Source: Neoscytalidium dimidiatum (Eukaryota > Ascomycota > Dothideomycetes > Botryosphaeriales > Botryosphaeriaceae). Taken from it: 64,000 nucleotides of DNA. Positions 50,638 through 63,032 of the stretch are shown one piece after another (positions within the stretch are counted from its first letter, which is position 1; each line of letters begins with the position of its first letter). The stretch is from assembly GCA_037367355.1 (NCBI GenBank), contig CM074700.1:2170001-2234000 (forward strand). The letters run 5' to 3'. The notes under the pieces are model-generated. The model was not told the DNA's origin. It ran no database searches and saw only the letters and a program-made list of their open reading frames with translations. Position numbers and translations under genes: made by a program.

Positions 50638-53600
50638 AGTCAACGAACACATGGTGTGCATACACGATATACGTCTTTCTGTGCTTGATATCCGGACTTC
50701 ACGAACTTTAGGCTAGACCAGGCGGCTGGCATGGGTTGCGGCGACAGCGGGGGACTTGGCTTGGGAAGCGAGGGAACTGTTTTTGGTTGCATGCGAGTGT
50801 GGTCGACCGCGTCTGCACGGCGCGGGTCATTTCGGGCCGCCGGCTGGCGGCTTCTATTTGATGTTTCTTTTCGTTGCGGGGTGCTGCAGCTGCATGCTAC
50901 GGGTGCAGGCGGGCGCATGAAACGGGATTTTGACGATACCGGGCTGTACTATAGTTTCGAGGTTTTGCGTTCCTTTTGCTGTACGACGAGAAACGAGAAT
51001 CGTGCGGGCTACTTGCGTTGGGCTTGTGAAGTGCGCGGCCGTGCCGGCGTGCAGGATTTCAACCAGTATATAACTACGCTCAGCGCCGGTGAATTCTCGG
51101 CTGTAATGGTCATAATTCTGAGAGGTGCATTGAAACCGTAACCTCTTTCCCTTCTAACTGCCGAGATGAGGGCCCAGTTCGAATCTCATGGTGCCCGACC
51201 GACGCGCGCAGGTAACTCGCGATGAAGGCGGGCCTAAGCAATGAAGTCGACCGTCGAGGGAAGCAATTCTGCAGACACGGCTTCACCATGGGATGGCGGT
51301 GCTGGATTACCCTCGTCTCGGTTTGGGATAGGCGTTATGGGCTGATGAATCAACCAGGTAACCATCTCTTTTTTTTTGCCCTCTCTAACATCTTCTATCC
51401 ACCAGCACTAGCACAGCGAAAATGAGGTAGTAGAATTGCAAAGCCCATTAGGCGAATGCTGCAGTAAGTCGCGGGAGAAAGGCACCTTGGCTTTAGAGGG
51501 TCTTCTGTTCCGACCGGAGACGAAGCTTTCGTGTAACGCTCATCAAGTGCCTGCCAGAGCTCAAGCATTGCCTTGCCGGTCGCAAGCTCGCGTCTCGGCA
51601 CATGAGAAGCGCCCGACACTTGTGCAGCTCTCAGACGCCTTCTCTTGCAGCATCATCGCCAGGCTTCTCGCGCCACAACAATGTCTTCTGCATCTCCAAC
51701 TGCATGTCAGTACTCGATTTGGAAATTAGATTGGATGAGATCGGAACACAACGTCGATAAGGGCGTTTACATGATCGCCCATTGTCATGTCCGCTGATTG
51801 GCCTAGACACTTCGAACATGAGGCATTGAAGGTACTACTGGCTTTTCCTCCATGAACCAATAAGCTCATCGTGCATGGATGCAACTACACTGATGAGGTC
51901 AACACTCCCACACAGGCAAAGACTGGGCTCGCGAGGGCCTTCCGTTAAACGATCAAGCGACTCATGTTCGTAGAACGGTCCAAGCGAGGTGGTATTTTTC
52001 TTTTGTTTTATTTTCCCCCTCCAACGATTCCGGGGAAGAAAATATCTCATGGCACAATAGCACACGCGGAAGGCGTTCCCGAACAACGTGGCGATCCGAG
52101 ATCTGGCGGAGAGGGCATCCGTGCTTCAGCGGATGGTGCTTCCGAGCTTCGTACTTGACATCGCCTTGACACACGCATGCTCCGTCTAGGTTCAAGCGCA
52201 GCCGCGAGTCGCTGGAACTGTTTGAAGTTGTGGCTAGCACTTGAACCCGCAGTGGGTCTGGCGGAACCGTCGGGCCAGGTCATGGATGTGCTTTGCTGCA
52301 GAAGTTGTAGCGCTGTGAAGGTGCATACAATCGGTTTTATCATGATACTTTGGATCGTGGCTTCGCTTTTAAGACCTTTGGTGTTTTTTCAGAGAATGCA
52401 GTTGGTGAGCCGTTAGTCTTTCGGACTCGATGCACATCTGGCTGACAGGAAGATTGTCCCGAGATTATCCTTTCTCTGGTCTTGAAGTGGAGTCTGAACA
52501 TGTAGCCTGGCATGCTGCCTGCACCACTTTCTATGGCGGAGTAAATACGTTGGAGGAGCCTAGGCTTTGGATTGCGCATAGATCTGCGGTGGCTCCTGTC
52601 ATGTTGCTTAAGAATCGACCAACGACGACTCGGGCCGTCAGCAAGGCGGCGCGTATGAATGAGCTTCTTCACATGGCGAGCACTTTATATCATGTAAGCA
52701 GGGTGGAATGGGTAAGCGCCATTGGCCATAATCGCAGCAGGGCAGCGGTAGAGGGGCGGTTGGTAGGCTGACAAGGCGGTGGTTTAATTCATTTAGCGCA
52801 GGACGCGCGGGCTGTCGCTTGGTAATCACACGCACCGCACGCCAGAAGGCACAATTTAGCCATTGATGGCAGCGATGGAGCCAAAAAAAAAAAATTGCGG
52901 CGGGATCCTCTGACGCGAGCCCGGACAAAAGTTGCCCATAGGTTGGGACACGCGGATGCCTGGAAAGCAGACGGCGTTGGAAAAATTCTCAGCCCACCGG
53001 TCAGGAGTTGAGCTCCGTAAATCAGCTATAGTCGGGCAAGAAAGAACAATGGTCAGATCGGCCATGAGTGGAAATAAACTAACTGGGAGAGGCAGCGGGG
53101 AAGTCAGTCGCGAACGGCGTACATGGCTCGGCGCTCCGCAGTCGGCACGACCAGACGGACGGCAGGCCTCGCCAGTGGCTGCCGTGACAGTGGCCGCCGC
53201 CTACTCCGACGCAACAAACGCACTCCGAACACCGTGCTTGTCGGCCACAATGGCTCCAGCCTGCTGCTTTCGGCCATGGGCAACACGGCTCGCACGTTCT
53301 AGAGCCGAGTGCGTGTTGCACCAACGACGCCCGCGCCCGTCGGTGCGGCCCCCGTGCAGGTAAGGAGTCACTCGCTGAGGCCGCTAGCAAACCCCAGCAC
53401 TCGCAACCATGGCATCATATAGGGCTGCGCTTTGTAAGGGCCGTATATGTCAGCAAGCAAGAGCAGTGTGCGGCATCAGCAAGCTTGCGCTGGGCCTGTG
53501 GCTTGAGCGCAGGGCGTCAATTCGACAAGCGGTCGAGTCAGACGAGCATCTGACGGCCCGTCAAGCGCAGCCGTGGCGTCTTCTAGGGCGCGGCTGCTGC

Positions 53601-54046
53601 TCCGCTTGTCAATTCTCCTCTACCCGCCCTGCATCGCTCATGGTGTCCCGAAAAAGACAAGACTGCGGTGACTCAGATCGTCGCCGCACATGCTGCCCTT
53701 GCGCGCGCCATGCCTTCTGACCTGCCCTGCTCGAGCACCATGCTCGACTTTACATAAAATACCCCCATCGCCGCCCTGGTGCCTGGGGGCCCCTTCCCTC
53801 TCCCCAGATTCAACCAGAACAGGCAGCCGAGAAAAAGGAAACTCACACAACATCATTATTATTATTATTACTGCTGCAACTCTTTATCCGCACCCCGGTC
53901 TCACATCGTGCCATCCCCCGTCCACACGCGCACCGCAAAACGCGGCTGCCGGAGCCGTCGTTTGTTTTACCATCTCCTCCTCAATATATTGTTACTACAC
54001 CATCTCCTCCTCCACCTCCACCACCACCACCATCACTCCGTCCTTG
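50638..54046. other. Intergenic stretch, no gene supported
   Basis: 3.4 kb with only short unrecognised frames. A GTTCGAATC word at about 51178 resembles a tRNA T-loop, but the flanks cannot form the arm. Close to the arrestin gene there are an ATT repeat (53853-53870) and a C/T-rich leader with CCA/CCT triplets (53998-54036), likely 5' UTR. Confidence 0.4.
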
Positions 54047-55789
54047 ATGGCTCGTCGCTCTTCCTCCACCATGTCGTCGTACGCCCCGTCCATTACGAAC
54101 AGCGCCATCTCCATCAAAATGCGGAATTTCGCCATGCAAGGAAAGCCTACTGTCGACATCTCACTAAAGGGTGAGCATGGCCCGCATGGCAGCTACGTCA
54201 CATCATATTCCACCATGGACACGCTGGAGGGCGAAGTGGCCGTCACTGCCCCGCACGACACTCGATTTGACGACATAGAAATCGCTTTCGTTGGTACGTA
54301 CCCGTTGAGCCCTGCCGAGCCCTCGTCTGTCCCGTCTGCTGACCCGAATTCTTATCGCAGGCGCAAGCGAAACCTTTGTGGGTAGGTTGCTTTCTCGGAA
54401 TCTCGTGCCGTGCCCAAATGCTAAGTAGAAATCGCAGACAAGTTCAGCACAGCCCCGACCATGTCTTCGCGATCAGATGCTTCTCATGTGTTCCTTAAAC
54501 TTCGCCAGCCCATCGACGAGTCCACCTTACCCATGCCTCGCATCGCCGAGGCCGGTCGTACCTACAAGTTCCCCTTCACTTTTGTCATTCCCGCTCAGCT
54601 TCTTCCGAAGGCCTGCCAGCGTTACGCAAATGACCAGGTCCGTGCCGCTCACCTGCAGGTGCCTCCCAGCATGGGCGATATGTCCATTTCAGGCCACGGC
54701 GGCAAGTTGCTCGACGATCTAACCCCGGAGATGGCAAGGATCTCTTACTCTATCAGAGTCGTTATCACTCGCGAGCGCGAGACCGACGGCAAGGTTGTCA
54801 CGCTTGTCGATAAGAGCAAGAAGGTGCGCGTGAAGCCGGCATTCGAGGAGCAGCCACCTCTTGTCGTGGGATCCAACGATGCCGAGTACCGGCTTAGGCA
54901 GGAAAAGACCATTCGAAAGGGCGTCTTCAAGGGCAAGCTGGGCAAGCTGGTCATGGAGACGCAGCAGCCGCGCAGTCTGCGCATCCCTGGCGCTCGCTCG
55001 GCAGATAACTGCCCCATCACCACCTCCGCGAAAGTTCTTCTGCGCTTCGACCCCGCCGATGAGCAGTGCCCGCCGCCAAGGCTGGGCAGCCTGAGCAGCA
55101 AGTTGAAGGTCACAACCTTCTACGCCACGACGCCACGGCGCCAGTTCCCGAGCCGCGAGCAAGTCCTACTGGACATCTCGCAGGGCATCTTCTCGGAGAC
55201 GCTGCCGCTCTCTTCGCGCTGCATGGCTGTCGCCCAATGGACAAAGCACACCCCCTCTGCCGCTGAGGTCGCCGCTGCTGCTTCCCGCGACTCCGACCCG
55301 GCCATTACGCGTCGTGATTCGGGTATCAGCGACTGTTCCGAATCTTCTGCTGCCAACAACAGCAAGAACATCCCAGAGCCATCGCAGTCCTACAACGGCC
55401 GCACCTACTACACCGCCAACCTCCTCATCCCCATCCAACTCCCGACCAACAAGACTTTCGTCCCGACCTTCCACTCCTGCCTTGTCTCGCGCGTCTATCG
55501 CCTAGACCTTTCGCTCTCTGTCTCCGGCGCCACCACCAATCTGTCCCTCAAGACGCCCCTCCAGGTCTCAGCCGAAGGCAGCGCTGAAGGTGCCGAGGAA
55601 CGCGCTGTACGTGAGGATGCTGCGGCGCAGAGGGTCGCGGAGGATGCGCTCTTGCGTGAGGTTTTCGCGCCGAGAAGTGTCGCACCGCCAGATGTGACGG
55701 GTCAAGCACCACCGCCGGGATATGAAGCTGTTGCGCTGGCTGGCGCGCAGGGAAGTGGCGTGGAGACGACGATCCGGGTCATGGGGTGA
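54047..55789 (+). CDS. Arrestin-like ubiquitin-ligase adaptor (ART family)
   Basis: Three exons, 54047-54293, 54361-54381 and 54438-55789, including a 21-bp microexon, give 539 residues. The microexon is required: it joins IEIAFVG to ASETFVD and on to KFSTAPT in one frame. The N-terminal arrestin fold shows DTLEGEVAVTAPHDTRFDDIEIAFVG and TYKFPFTFVIPAQLLPKAC; the C-terminal arrestin part includes YYTANLLIPIQLPTNKTFVPTFHSCLVSRVYRL. A PPxY motif (PPGY, residues 515-518) near the end is the type bound by WW domains of Rsp5/Nedd4 ubiquitin ligases. Such adaptors recruit the ligase to plasma-membrane transporters for endocytosis. A Ser-rich insert with DSGISDCSESS may be a phosphorylation site. The next in-frame ATG (54071) could also be the start. 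Which transporters it targets is unknown. Confidence 0.87.
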
Positions 55790-58696
55790 ATTGTCCGATG
55801 GACTTTTCATCTCCACTTCTTTCTATCTTCTTCATGGCAATCATGATCTAATAATGAGTTCTCGGAGTTTCATTGGGCTTCGTATGGCAGTACTTGTGGG
55901 GAAATGCAGCGGAGGATATATCCCGGGGAGCAGATTGCTTTAAAATTGGATGGAAATTTGGACGAGAATTGGGGGAAATGGGAATCTCGGACGACTTTTC
56001 AACAGGAACCTGAGAGAGTAAAAAGGAGTTCTGTCTTATTATCGCGTCATTTACGGATGCGTCTTACTTTGCTGCCTTTCATCAAGCTATTTTCATCCAC
56101 TATTACGGTTAGGATACCCCTGGATGCCTACGGATCAACTCAAGAGTATTTAATTTGGAGCGAGCAAAACGGTTGATATCGACTGAATAATTCTGAGCTA
56201 TGGAAAGCGTATATCTGGAATTACTTGCTTGCCGGGAGAGGGGTGGTGCGAGAGTGACGATGATAGGCTGTTTTCTAGTCAAAAAGACAATCGTATTCTT
56301 GTTTCCACAAGGTGTCTTGGAGCGATGCTAGCTCGAAACTTTCATATTAAATATTCGTGGATGTTCTGGCTCATTCCACGATGCTTGAAAGATTGCCGGT
56401 CCTCGATCTCGTTACTCGAACGTTCACAAACATATTCCGTCTTCTTACCGTCACACATAAATGTTGCACAAGCTGATGTTCATTGCAAGCGGCATCGTTG
56501 CTTCGTAGTGCGGAACACCGTCAATTCATGCTATAGTTCCTTCTTGGTGCTCGCTACGCGTTTTGGCTTGGGCGGTGGGATGGGATTGAACGTAGCGAGA
56601 AAAAGACGCAAGACAGTGGACTTACCGCAGTCCTGAAATTAGAGTGTCTGATAATAGCGGTTTACACCGTATATCAAGTGAGTGCTAGGTAACGCGAAGT
56701 AGTCATCGATCTCAGCGTTTTGGCACGATTGGCGCTCGCTTACTGTAGACCGTTTCCTATTGTTCCCATCCCCAAAATGCGGGGCCATAACGGCCGGGTA
56801 GTCCGTAAAGTGTCACATTCGGAAAACCATAGTACAGGAAACAAACAACTTCAAACGCTCTGCCATTCCTTGCTTTGAGGCTCAGTCTTGCTAAAGCTTG
56901 GTATCAAGCCCAGGAACGGGTCAAAAAACACGACAAGATTAGCTGCTTACTGGAATTACAAACTAACAGGTATTCGATTCATTTCAGAATGCCGCCAACT
57001 TGTGCTCTACGACTCTTACACTTACTTACCTACTAGGTGTAGGAGACGTCTAAGAACAATTCTCCCATCTGCGAAGCCTATTAGCGCCCGAACCTCGAAT
57101 ATATTCGTAAGTGCCCCCGTCGGACTCTAGTTAACTCGAGAGCGCAGTATGGCAAACTTGTTGCCAAGCAAACATAGTATACCCTATAAAGTTTAGGTTA
57201 TATCTAAGGGTGTGGATTTGTTACAAGACGTATGAACAGAGTTGGACATGGTATTTCGCTCTCGTTAAGACCAGCTCCGGATTTGGGACATCATGCTGGC
57301 ATGCTCCTCTACGCTCCGTGTTCTGATATGCCTTGTGGCAACGAGTAAATTCAATAATTCCTTGCTAACTTGTCGAACTAAAAAGTACGACGCCGCATTA
57401 ATTAGAGCGCTAGTAAATTACCTTAGTGTAATCCTACATAACCGGCTTTATTCCTTGAATATAATTTGATGGTGGATGGTCAATAGACACTGCTTGACAA
57501 TATGCACGTGGTGATGGAATTCCGACCTCTACGGTTGCACGCGGAAATAATTAAGATCATTTCAGACCATACAAGCCTCTTTGAAGGCAAGGAGCGGGAT
57601 GGAAGACTTCCCAGCAAAGATATAGAGGAAACTCACCTACACACCTAATACCCAAATCTGGAATGCACTGTTCAATTAACTCCCAAGTGGTCTCTGCTGA
57701 TCCTCCTTTCTTTGCCCAGAGGAGAGCCGAAAGGCGATGGAGATATTGCCACGATATGGACTTGCTACAACTCCACGCATGATTTGTGCCACTTCCCAAG
57801 CGTATTAATGATCTTGATGTTTGTTTTCGAGGAGGTGTGCAGAGGGAGATGAAATGGGTGGAAGGAATGATTAGGAAGTTATTCAGATTCATCTGCACAA
57901 GCAGTTTCCCCTCATGCCCTCGTGCAAACCCCACAGGAAATCTTCAGCTAAGCAAAGTGGATTTATAAGTTTCATATTGTTTGCAACAGAAGCGATCATT
58001 GGCATTGTGGATGTAGCTGTACAAATCAGCGCAACGGCGGTTATTCGATATCACCATGCTGGAATGCTGCAGAGTAAGCTACAGATCCATCATTTCTTAC
58101 TAGGTGTGTTTGTCGAGTGGTAGGAACGCATCCCCGGAGGTCGAACGTCGGCATATCTGTATGCTTGTAGATGGTCAAGGCTGGATAGAGGTTGTTGAAT
58201 ATCGAAGCCAACAACACTTTCCCGCCGGCTCAGCACGACGTGACATAGATCACACCGTTTAGTCAAACAATGATTTTTGAAATGATCTTGCCTCTCATCC
58301 TGGTTTACAGTCCTCCTCCTCCGACTGTAAAAATTCGGGATCTTGTGGTCAGGGTATTAGCCTGCTGCCAAAACAGACAAGTAAGGAAAGATAATCAAAT
58401 GGAGAGTGGTTACACTCGGGAAACGTGTAATGAGTATTGAAGTTGCATCTTAGTAGGAGGATTTCCTAGGAAATCAGAAAGTCATTCTGAACAAATTCAT
58501 CATTGGGTATCTTCCAACTATCCCTTGATGTACGCCGTACGCCCTCCCCTTCCCATCCGAGTTATCTTTGATTCTCAACCTCACCGTCTGCATTAATGCT
58601 CATGCTACCCCTGGCTTCAGCTTTCATCTTCCCAGTTGCCCACTTCAAGTTTTACCGTCACCACGACCCTTCAATCTCACCTCTTCAATCTGCCGC
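55790..58696. other. AT-rich island, no supported gene
   Basis: The AT-rich sequence starts a little after the arrestin stop codon and runs to about 58.5 kb. Frames are short. One minus-strand frame of 125 codons (57557-57934) shows no domain. It carries copy B of the dispersed repeat. A short pyrimidine-rich patch sits near 58540-58700 by the NPR2 stop. Confidence 0.4.
56801..56845. repeat. Dispersed repeat copy B
   Basis: This carries the same GTCCGTAAAGTGT and AGTACAGGAAACAAA words as 24898-24925, in the same order, with 17 extra bases between them. The two copies are 32 kb apart, each in an AT-rich island. Confidence 0.7.
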
Positions 58697-60645
58697 TCAC
58701 CGATTGACGACCAGCACATCTCCAAACCCCTTTTTCATCTTCGCCAACACCTCCCTCTCACTCATGCCCAACTCCGTGCAAATCTCGTCGAAGCAATGCA
58801 ATCCATCCAAATACCTCGCCAACGGCAACTCCCTCGCATACGCCCCACCACCACCGCTCCCACTCCCGGCCGCCGCAGCGGTCGCCGCGTCACCCACCTC
58901 CCCACCATCCCCAACTTCCGACTCCACGCGCCACGGGCTATTATACCCGTTGTGTCCCCTCCACCTCGCTCCGTGCAAGTGATCATATCCATCGTAGCTC
59001 GCCGTCGTGCCCGCCAGCGCGCCCGCGCTCGTCGTGATCGCGTACTTATGGACGCGGTAAAGGAAACCTTTGATGACACCGAACGTGACGAGGCGGCGGA
59101 CATCGATATGGGTCAGCATGGTCGCGTTCTCGAGGACCCAAGCGCGCAGCGTGACGCCTTGACGCATGCTGCTGTACAGCTGTATGAGCGTGTCGGCGCT
59201 GACGACAGGCTGGTTGGGCGCGAGGACGAGGTTGGTGGTCGCGAACGTGTGCGCCGTCGACGAGTGTGTGCCGATGGTCGACGAGCGGTGGGGCCGGTTG
59301 TGCAAGAAGGACGTTTGCGTAGGGCTGCCGGTCGCAGTCGTGGTTGTGGTGGAGGTGCCGAGCGTGCTGCCGACGCTGGCTTTGCGGGAGTGGCCGTATG
59401 AGGGCTTGTGCGAGTCGCGCCGGAGCTCTTCGGGAAGCGTGGACGCTTCGCCGCTCATGGAGGCGTCGAGAAAGCGCGGGATGCGGACGTAGCGCGCACA
59501 TTCGGCGAGGGCAGCTTCGTCGGTGAAGAAGTGCGCGATGAGCGGGGTGGGTGCGTACATGGCACCAAACTGGAATATGTCCAGCAGCACCACGCAGTCG
59601 TAGTAAACTAGGTGCTGGATTGCCTTGCGTGTAAGACCGAGGTCTGTGTCAGCAAGCTGAGAGATAAAGGATACCGAGTTGATGCCATCGATGTACGGGA
59701 GAACTCGGGTAAGAGTAAGGTCTGAGGAGAGGGTGGCGCAGCGATTGCTGAAAGAGTGAGGGTTCATCGCAGTAGGTGCCGTATACATTTCGAGATCAAT
59801 AGTCAAGAGCGGTACATGCCAGGCATGCACAGGCGCTGGGGGCACTCGTGTCGGGAAGAGCTTGAGATTTATCGTGTTGGAGTCATCTGGAGGCTCTGGT
59901 CAACAAATCATTGCATTTCATGAAGTCACGAGATGAAGATGAAAGCTCACCAATGGGGATCATGCACTCGCAATAATTGTTCAGATCCTCCAAAATCATC
60001 TCGCATAGGGCATAGACCTTGCTGCTGGTGCCTAACTCAGGCGGTTCATTATCCAGGCTGAGGCCATCCAGACCCAACGATCTCACGGATTGGCTCTCGC
60101 TCACACTATCCGCAACAGAGGCAGCCCTCTCTACTCTCTTGATCCCGAGTCCCACGCTCGATGTTCTTGCTGGATCGCCCAGCACGTCCCATGGAATGTC
60201 CTTCTCCTCCTTGCTCAAGAAGCTACCTTGCTCCTCCAGGTTGCGTAGCAGCTTGCCCAGCTTGCGCACCACGCTCGCGTAGCTGTTCCAATCTAGCAGA
60301 TCCTCCTCAACAACAAAGGCGAAGTTGAAGATGAATTGATTACGATCGTATTTGCCATCGTAGTTGTTGATGCAGACTGGGTAACCGATGATGCGGTAGT
60401 GGCTGGCGCACACGGTGACCAGGCGGTCACAGAATTCCTGCCGCGGTATCACGTATTCGGAGACATCGCTGAAGCTGAAGAAAGGTGCAGATTGCGCACA
60501 TGGCGCACACGAGGGGGTGATTGAGCCATCGGGTACTTGGTGAAGGACGCGAGATCCTGCACAAGTTAGCGGTTGGTTACGTTGCGGTTGTGCAATATGG
60601 ACCTTTCTCGGGGTGAAACCGAGTATAAAAAATGCCTTTGATCAT
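58697..60645 (-). CDS. NPR2: NPR2-like subunit of GATOR1/SEACIT
   Basis: Three exons on the minus strand, 60645-60603, 60556-59951 and 59895-58697, give 615 residues. The 43-bp first exon reads MIKGIFYTRFHPEKG and joins to SRVLHQVPDGSI, the standard N-terminus of NPR2 (longin-like domain). YRIIGYPVCINNYDGKYDRNQFIFNFAFV follows. After the second intron come DDSNTINLKLFP and PPAPVHAWHVPLL, then LVYYDCVVLLDIFQFGAMYAPT. NPR2 with NPR3 (and IML1) is a GTPase-activating complex at the vacuole that inhibits TORC1 when amino acids or nitrogen are low. A Ser/Thr/Gly-rich insert lies between DEAALAECARYVRIPRF and the C-terminal winged-helix part. It is followed on the same strand by the BAP31-like and ADA3-like genes upstream. 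Confidence 0.9.
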
Positions 60646-61108
60646 GGCTGCGAAACGTGTCCCACGATTTTCCCAGTTGGGGCAAGATCTATACGCAAAT
60701 GAGGAGCTCCATGGCTGGTGTTGAAGGCCAGTCGCTGTGGCGCGGAACGAGTCGCGTCAAGCTCGCGCAGAGCAGCTACCCACAAAATCCGCAATCTCCG
60801 GCGGCAGCAATCACATCACGTGGAGACACAGGCAACTGAAGAGGCCTTAAAACCCCTCTCAGAGGGGTGCAATGGGATCTGGAGCACGTATTCCATTCTT
60901 TTCTTTCCCTGCAAAAAGGAACGCTAATCAACGCGCTCACCCTTCTCGAAAATGATCCTTAGTTCCTAATCCCCGATCCTCGAATTCCATTTTCCACCTA
61001 TCACTTTGATGTTGCAAAAAAGAAATTGCTGAGCAGAGTCCGTGTTATCTTTCGAGCCCAATTGATCTCCGTAAAAGTTCAGAGCTCGATAGTAGTGTCA
61101 AGAGACAT
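60646..61108. other. Short intergenic stretch
   Basis: Promoter of the NPR2 gene and terminator of the BAP31-like gene, both on the minus strand, must fit here. No other feature is seen. Confidence 0.4.
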
Positions 61109-62047
61109 TTACCGATCCTTCTTAGGAGTGCTGTCGGTGCCGGAGATCTGGTCACCCATGCGGTTGTACTCGCGAGAGAGGCCCTCTGCCTGCTTCTTGA
61201 GGTTCTCGATGTCACGGTCCTTTGCCGCAAGCTCCTTCTTCAAGCGACCGATCTCGCCAGCGTCACCAGCCTTGCCGAGAGCAGCAGAGTCCTTGCTCTT
61301 GCCGGTAGACTCGCCCCTGAGATTCTTGACCTCCTCCTCAAGGCGCAGGACATCGAGTATCATGACGTAGGTGCGATTGAGGATCAGCGACAGGAAGAGA
61401 GTAAAGCCACAGAGGTACATGTTGCGCTGAGAGTAGAACTTGCGGGCCTGCACCTCCATGCGCTCGGGGCCACCGATCACCGCAGCTCTATCAAAGTTGT
61501 TAGTTAAATATCACAACTGGACTTTATAGCTCGGGAAGACAAGCTACTTACCTTCCTTGCTTCTCAGCACTAGAGGCCGCGGCAAGCTCAAGCTGAACGC
61601 GATAAACGCGATTGACGCTGTCAATGAAGAGGATGAGGATGAATATGAAAGTGATCTGTTCATCATTCAGCATAATCCATGCGCATCTGCGTGTTCCCAC
61701 CACCAACCTTCATGCCATATTGTAGTTTCGCTATGAGGGGGCTTTCGGAAATGAAGGTGAAAAGCTTGCGACGCCAGGTGAACGGCAGAGGCACAATGAG
61801 TGACATGAAGATCACCATCTCCGCTACAAGGAGCATAAAGACCTGCAAGTAAGAGTATTAGTATCGCATCAAGCTAAGATGTCGCGCGTTCGCACCCGTG
61901 AGGGATGAGGACAGTCTTAGGGAGATCATCGAGTGACATTGAGTAAGAAGGTTGGAAGAATCTCAATGCGGCTAAATGAATTGAAGGGAGTCGTATTGAG
62001 GTAGTCTGGGTGGTTTGACGACGTACCAGGCTGTAGTAAAGCGTCAT
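61109..62047 (-). CDS. BAP31/YET3-like ER membrane protein
   Basis: Four exons on the minus strand, 62047-62027, 61842-61708, 61655-61552 and 61487-61109, give 212 residues. The 21-bp first exon MTLYYSL plus VFMLLVAEMVIFMSLIVPLP reproduces the BAP31-family start; its intron is 184 bp, long for this window. Three membrane helices are seen: VFMLLVAEMVIF, ITFIFILILFIDSVNRVYRV and MYLCGFTLFLSLILNRTYVMI. A cytosolic coiled coil follows (EIGRLKKELAAKDRDIENLKKQ). The protein ends in KKDR, a dilysine KKXX signal for retrieval to the endoplasmic reticulum. Yeast YET1/YET3 associate with the translocon; mammalian BAP31 handles export and quality control of membrane proteins. Confidence 0.9.
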
Positions 62048-63032
62048 GATTCTGGTTGCTGGTTGCTAGGCTGCACTAGGTAGCAGATTACGGAGGACGC
62101 TTAGCGTGAGAGGATGGGAAGAGGATGAAGGAGCTGTCGAGGTTGCGAAGGAGCTCAAGACGTGTCTCTTGAGGGGCTTTTGAGAGTGTGTTAGTAGAAT
62201 GGTTGCCTGCGGTGTCGATGGAGTATATGTGGCAGCGGAGCAGGGTGGGAAACGAAGCCACACAAACAAGCTAGGGAATACGTCACATCATGGTCCGTGC
62301 GTTCCGGGCCGGAACGGCCAGGAAGCCTGGCTCCTCCCCTCTCCCTCCTTTCTGCGCCATCACCGCCACGCCGTCGTCATCAATTTTCTTCTGTTGCTCC
62401 TTGCGTCAATCTGCAACACCGTAGGTACGTGCTTCCCGCGATCGCCCGTACGTCGCCCCCTGCCCCGATCCCATGATGAGCACGCTGGGGCCATAAGACT
62501 CCCTCTACAAGTCCGCCTATGTATGGGCCAACTCCCGTATGCAGCTGGCTTGTGATGGCGGGGCTGATTTCAAAACCAGCTAAAATGACAATCTTCTCAC
62601 TCCTCTGACAAATTGTTTCGTTGTCGTATCAGTTTTCCTTATTTTATTCACGCGATGCCAGACTAACACTGCATGTAGTTTTGACCAAATTCGCACTCAG
62701 CCGCTAGCCTGGTGTACCGTTTGTAAACTCGCTGCCTCAATATTGCGTACAGCAGTGTTTTGGCTTAATTTTTACAACGTGATTGTACTTGTCCGTTGAT
62801 CCGAGCGAATTTCAATCGCTTCCTCCAATTCGAGAACAGCCGCCTATCTTCGCGTGTGCCACAAATGTATAATTGCCACAAGGCTTGCCCCCCAAACGCC
62901 ATCCGAATGCGCCCTATGCAATCCGATCCATACTTCTGACCTCCAAGCCGTGAGCGACCTTAGCGCCAATAAATACTGATGCAAGAAAATACCGCTCACA
63001 TCGAGAATGGATGTCCCAGGCGTATAGGAAGC
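62048..63032. other. Intergenic between BAP31-like and ADA3-like genes
   Basis: The part next to 62047 is the promoter of the BAP31-like gene (both genes are on the minus strand). Frames are short and unrecognised. A CCGGAACGG patch with C/T-rich sequence sits at 62300-62410, and the DNA turns AT-richer towards the ADA3-like stop codon. Confidence 0.4.

Noticed and set aside
51165..51200. tRNA-like B-box word (GTTCGAATC)
   Set aside because: The flanking bases cannot pair as a T-arm and no A-box or acceptor stem is found upstream.
57557..57934. 125-codon minus-strand frame
   Set aside because: No domain or splice support; lies in an AT-rich island with other random frames.
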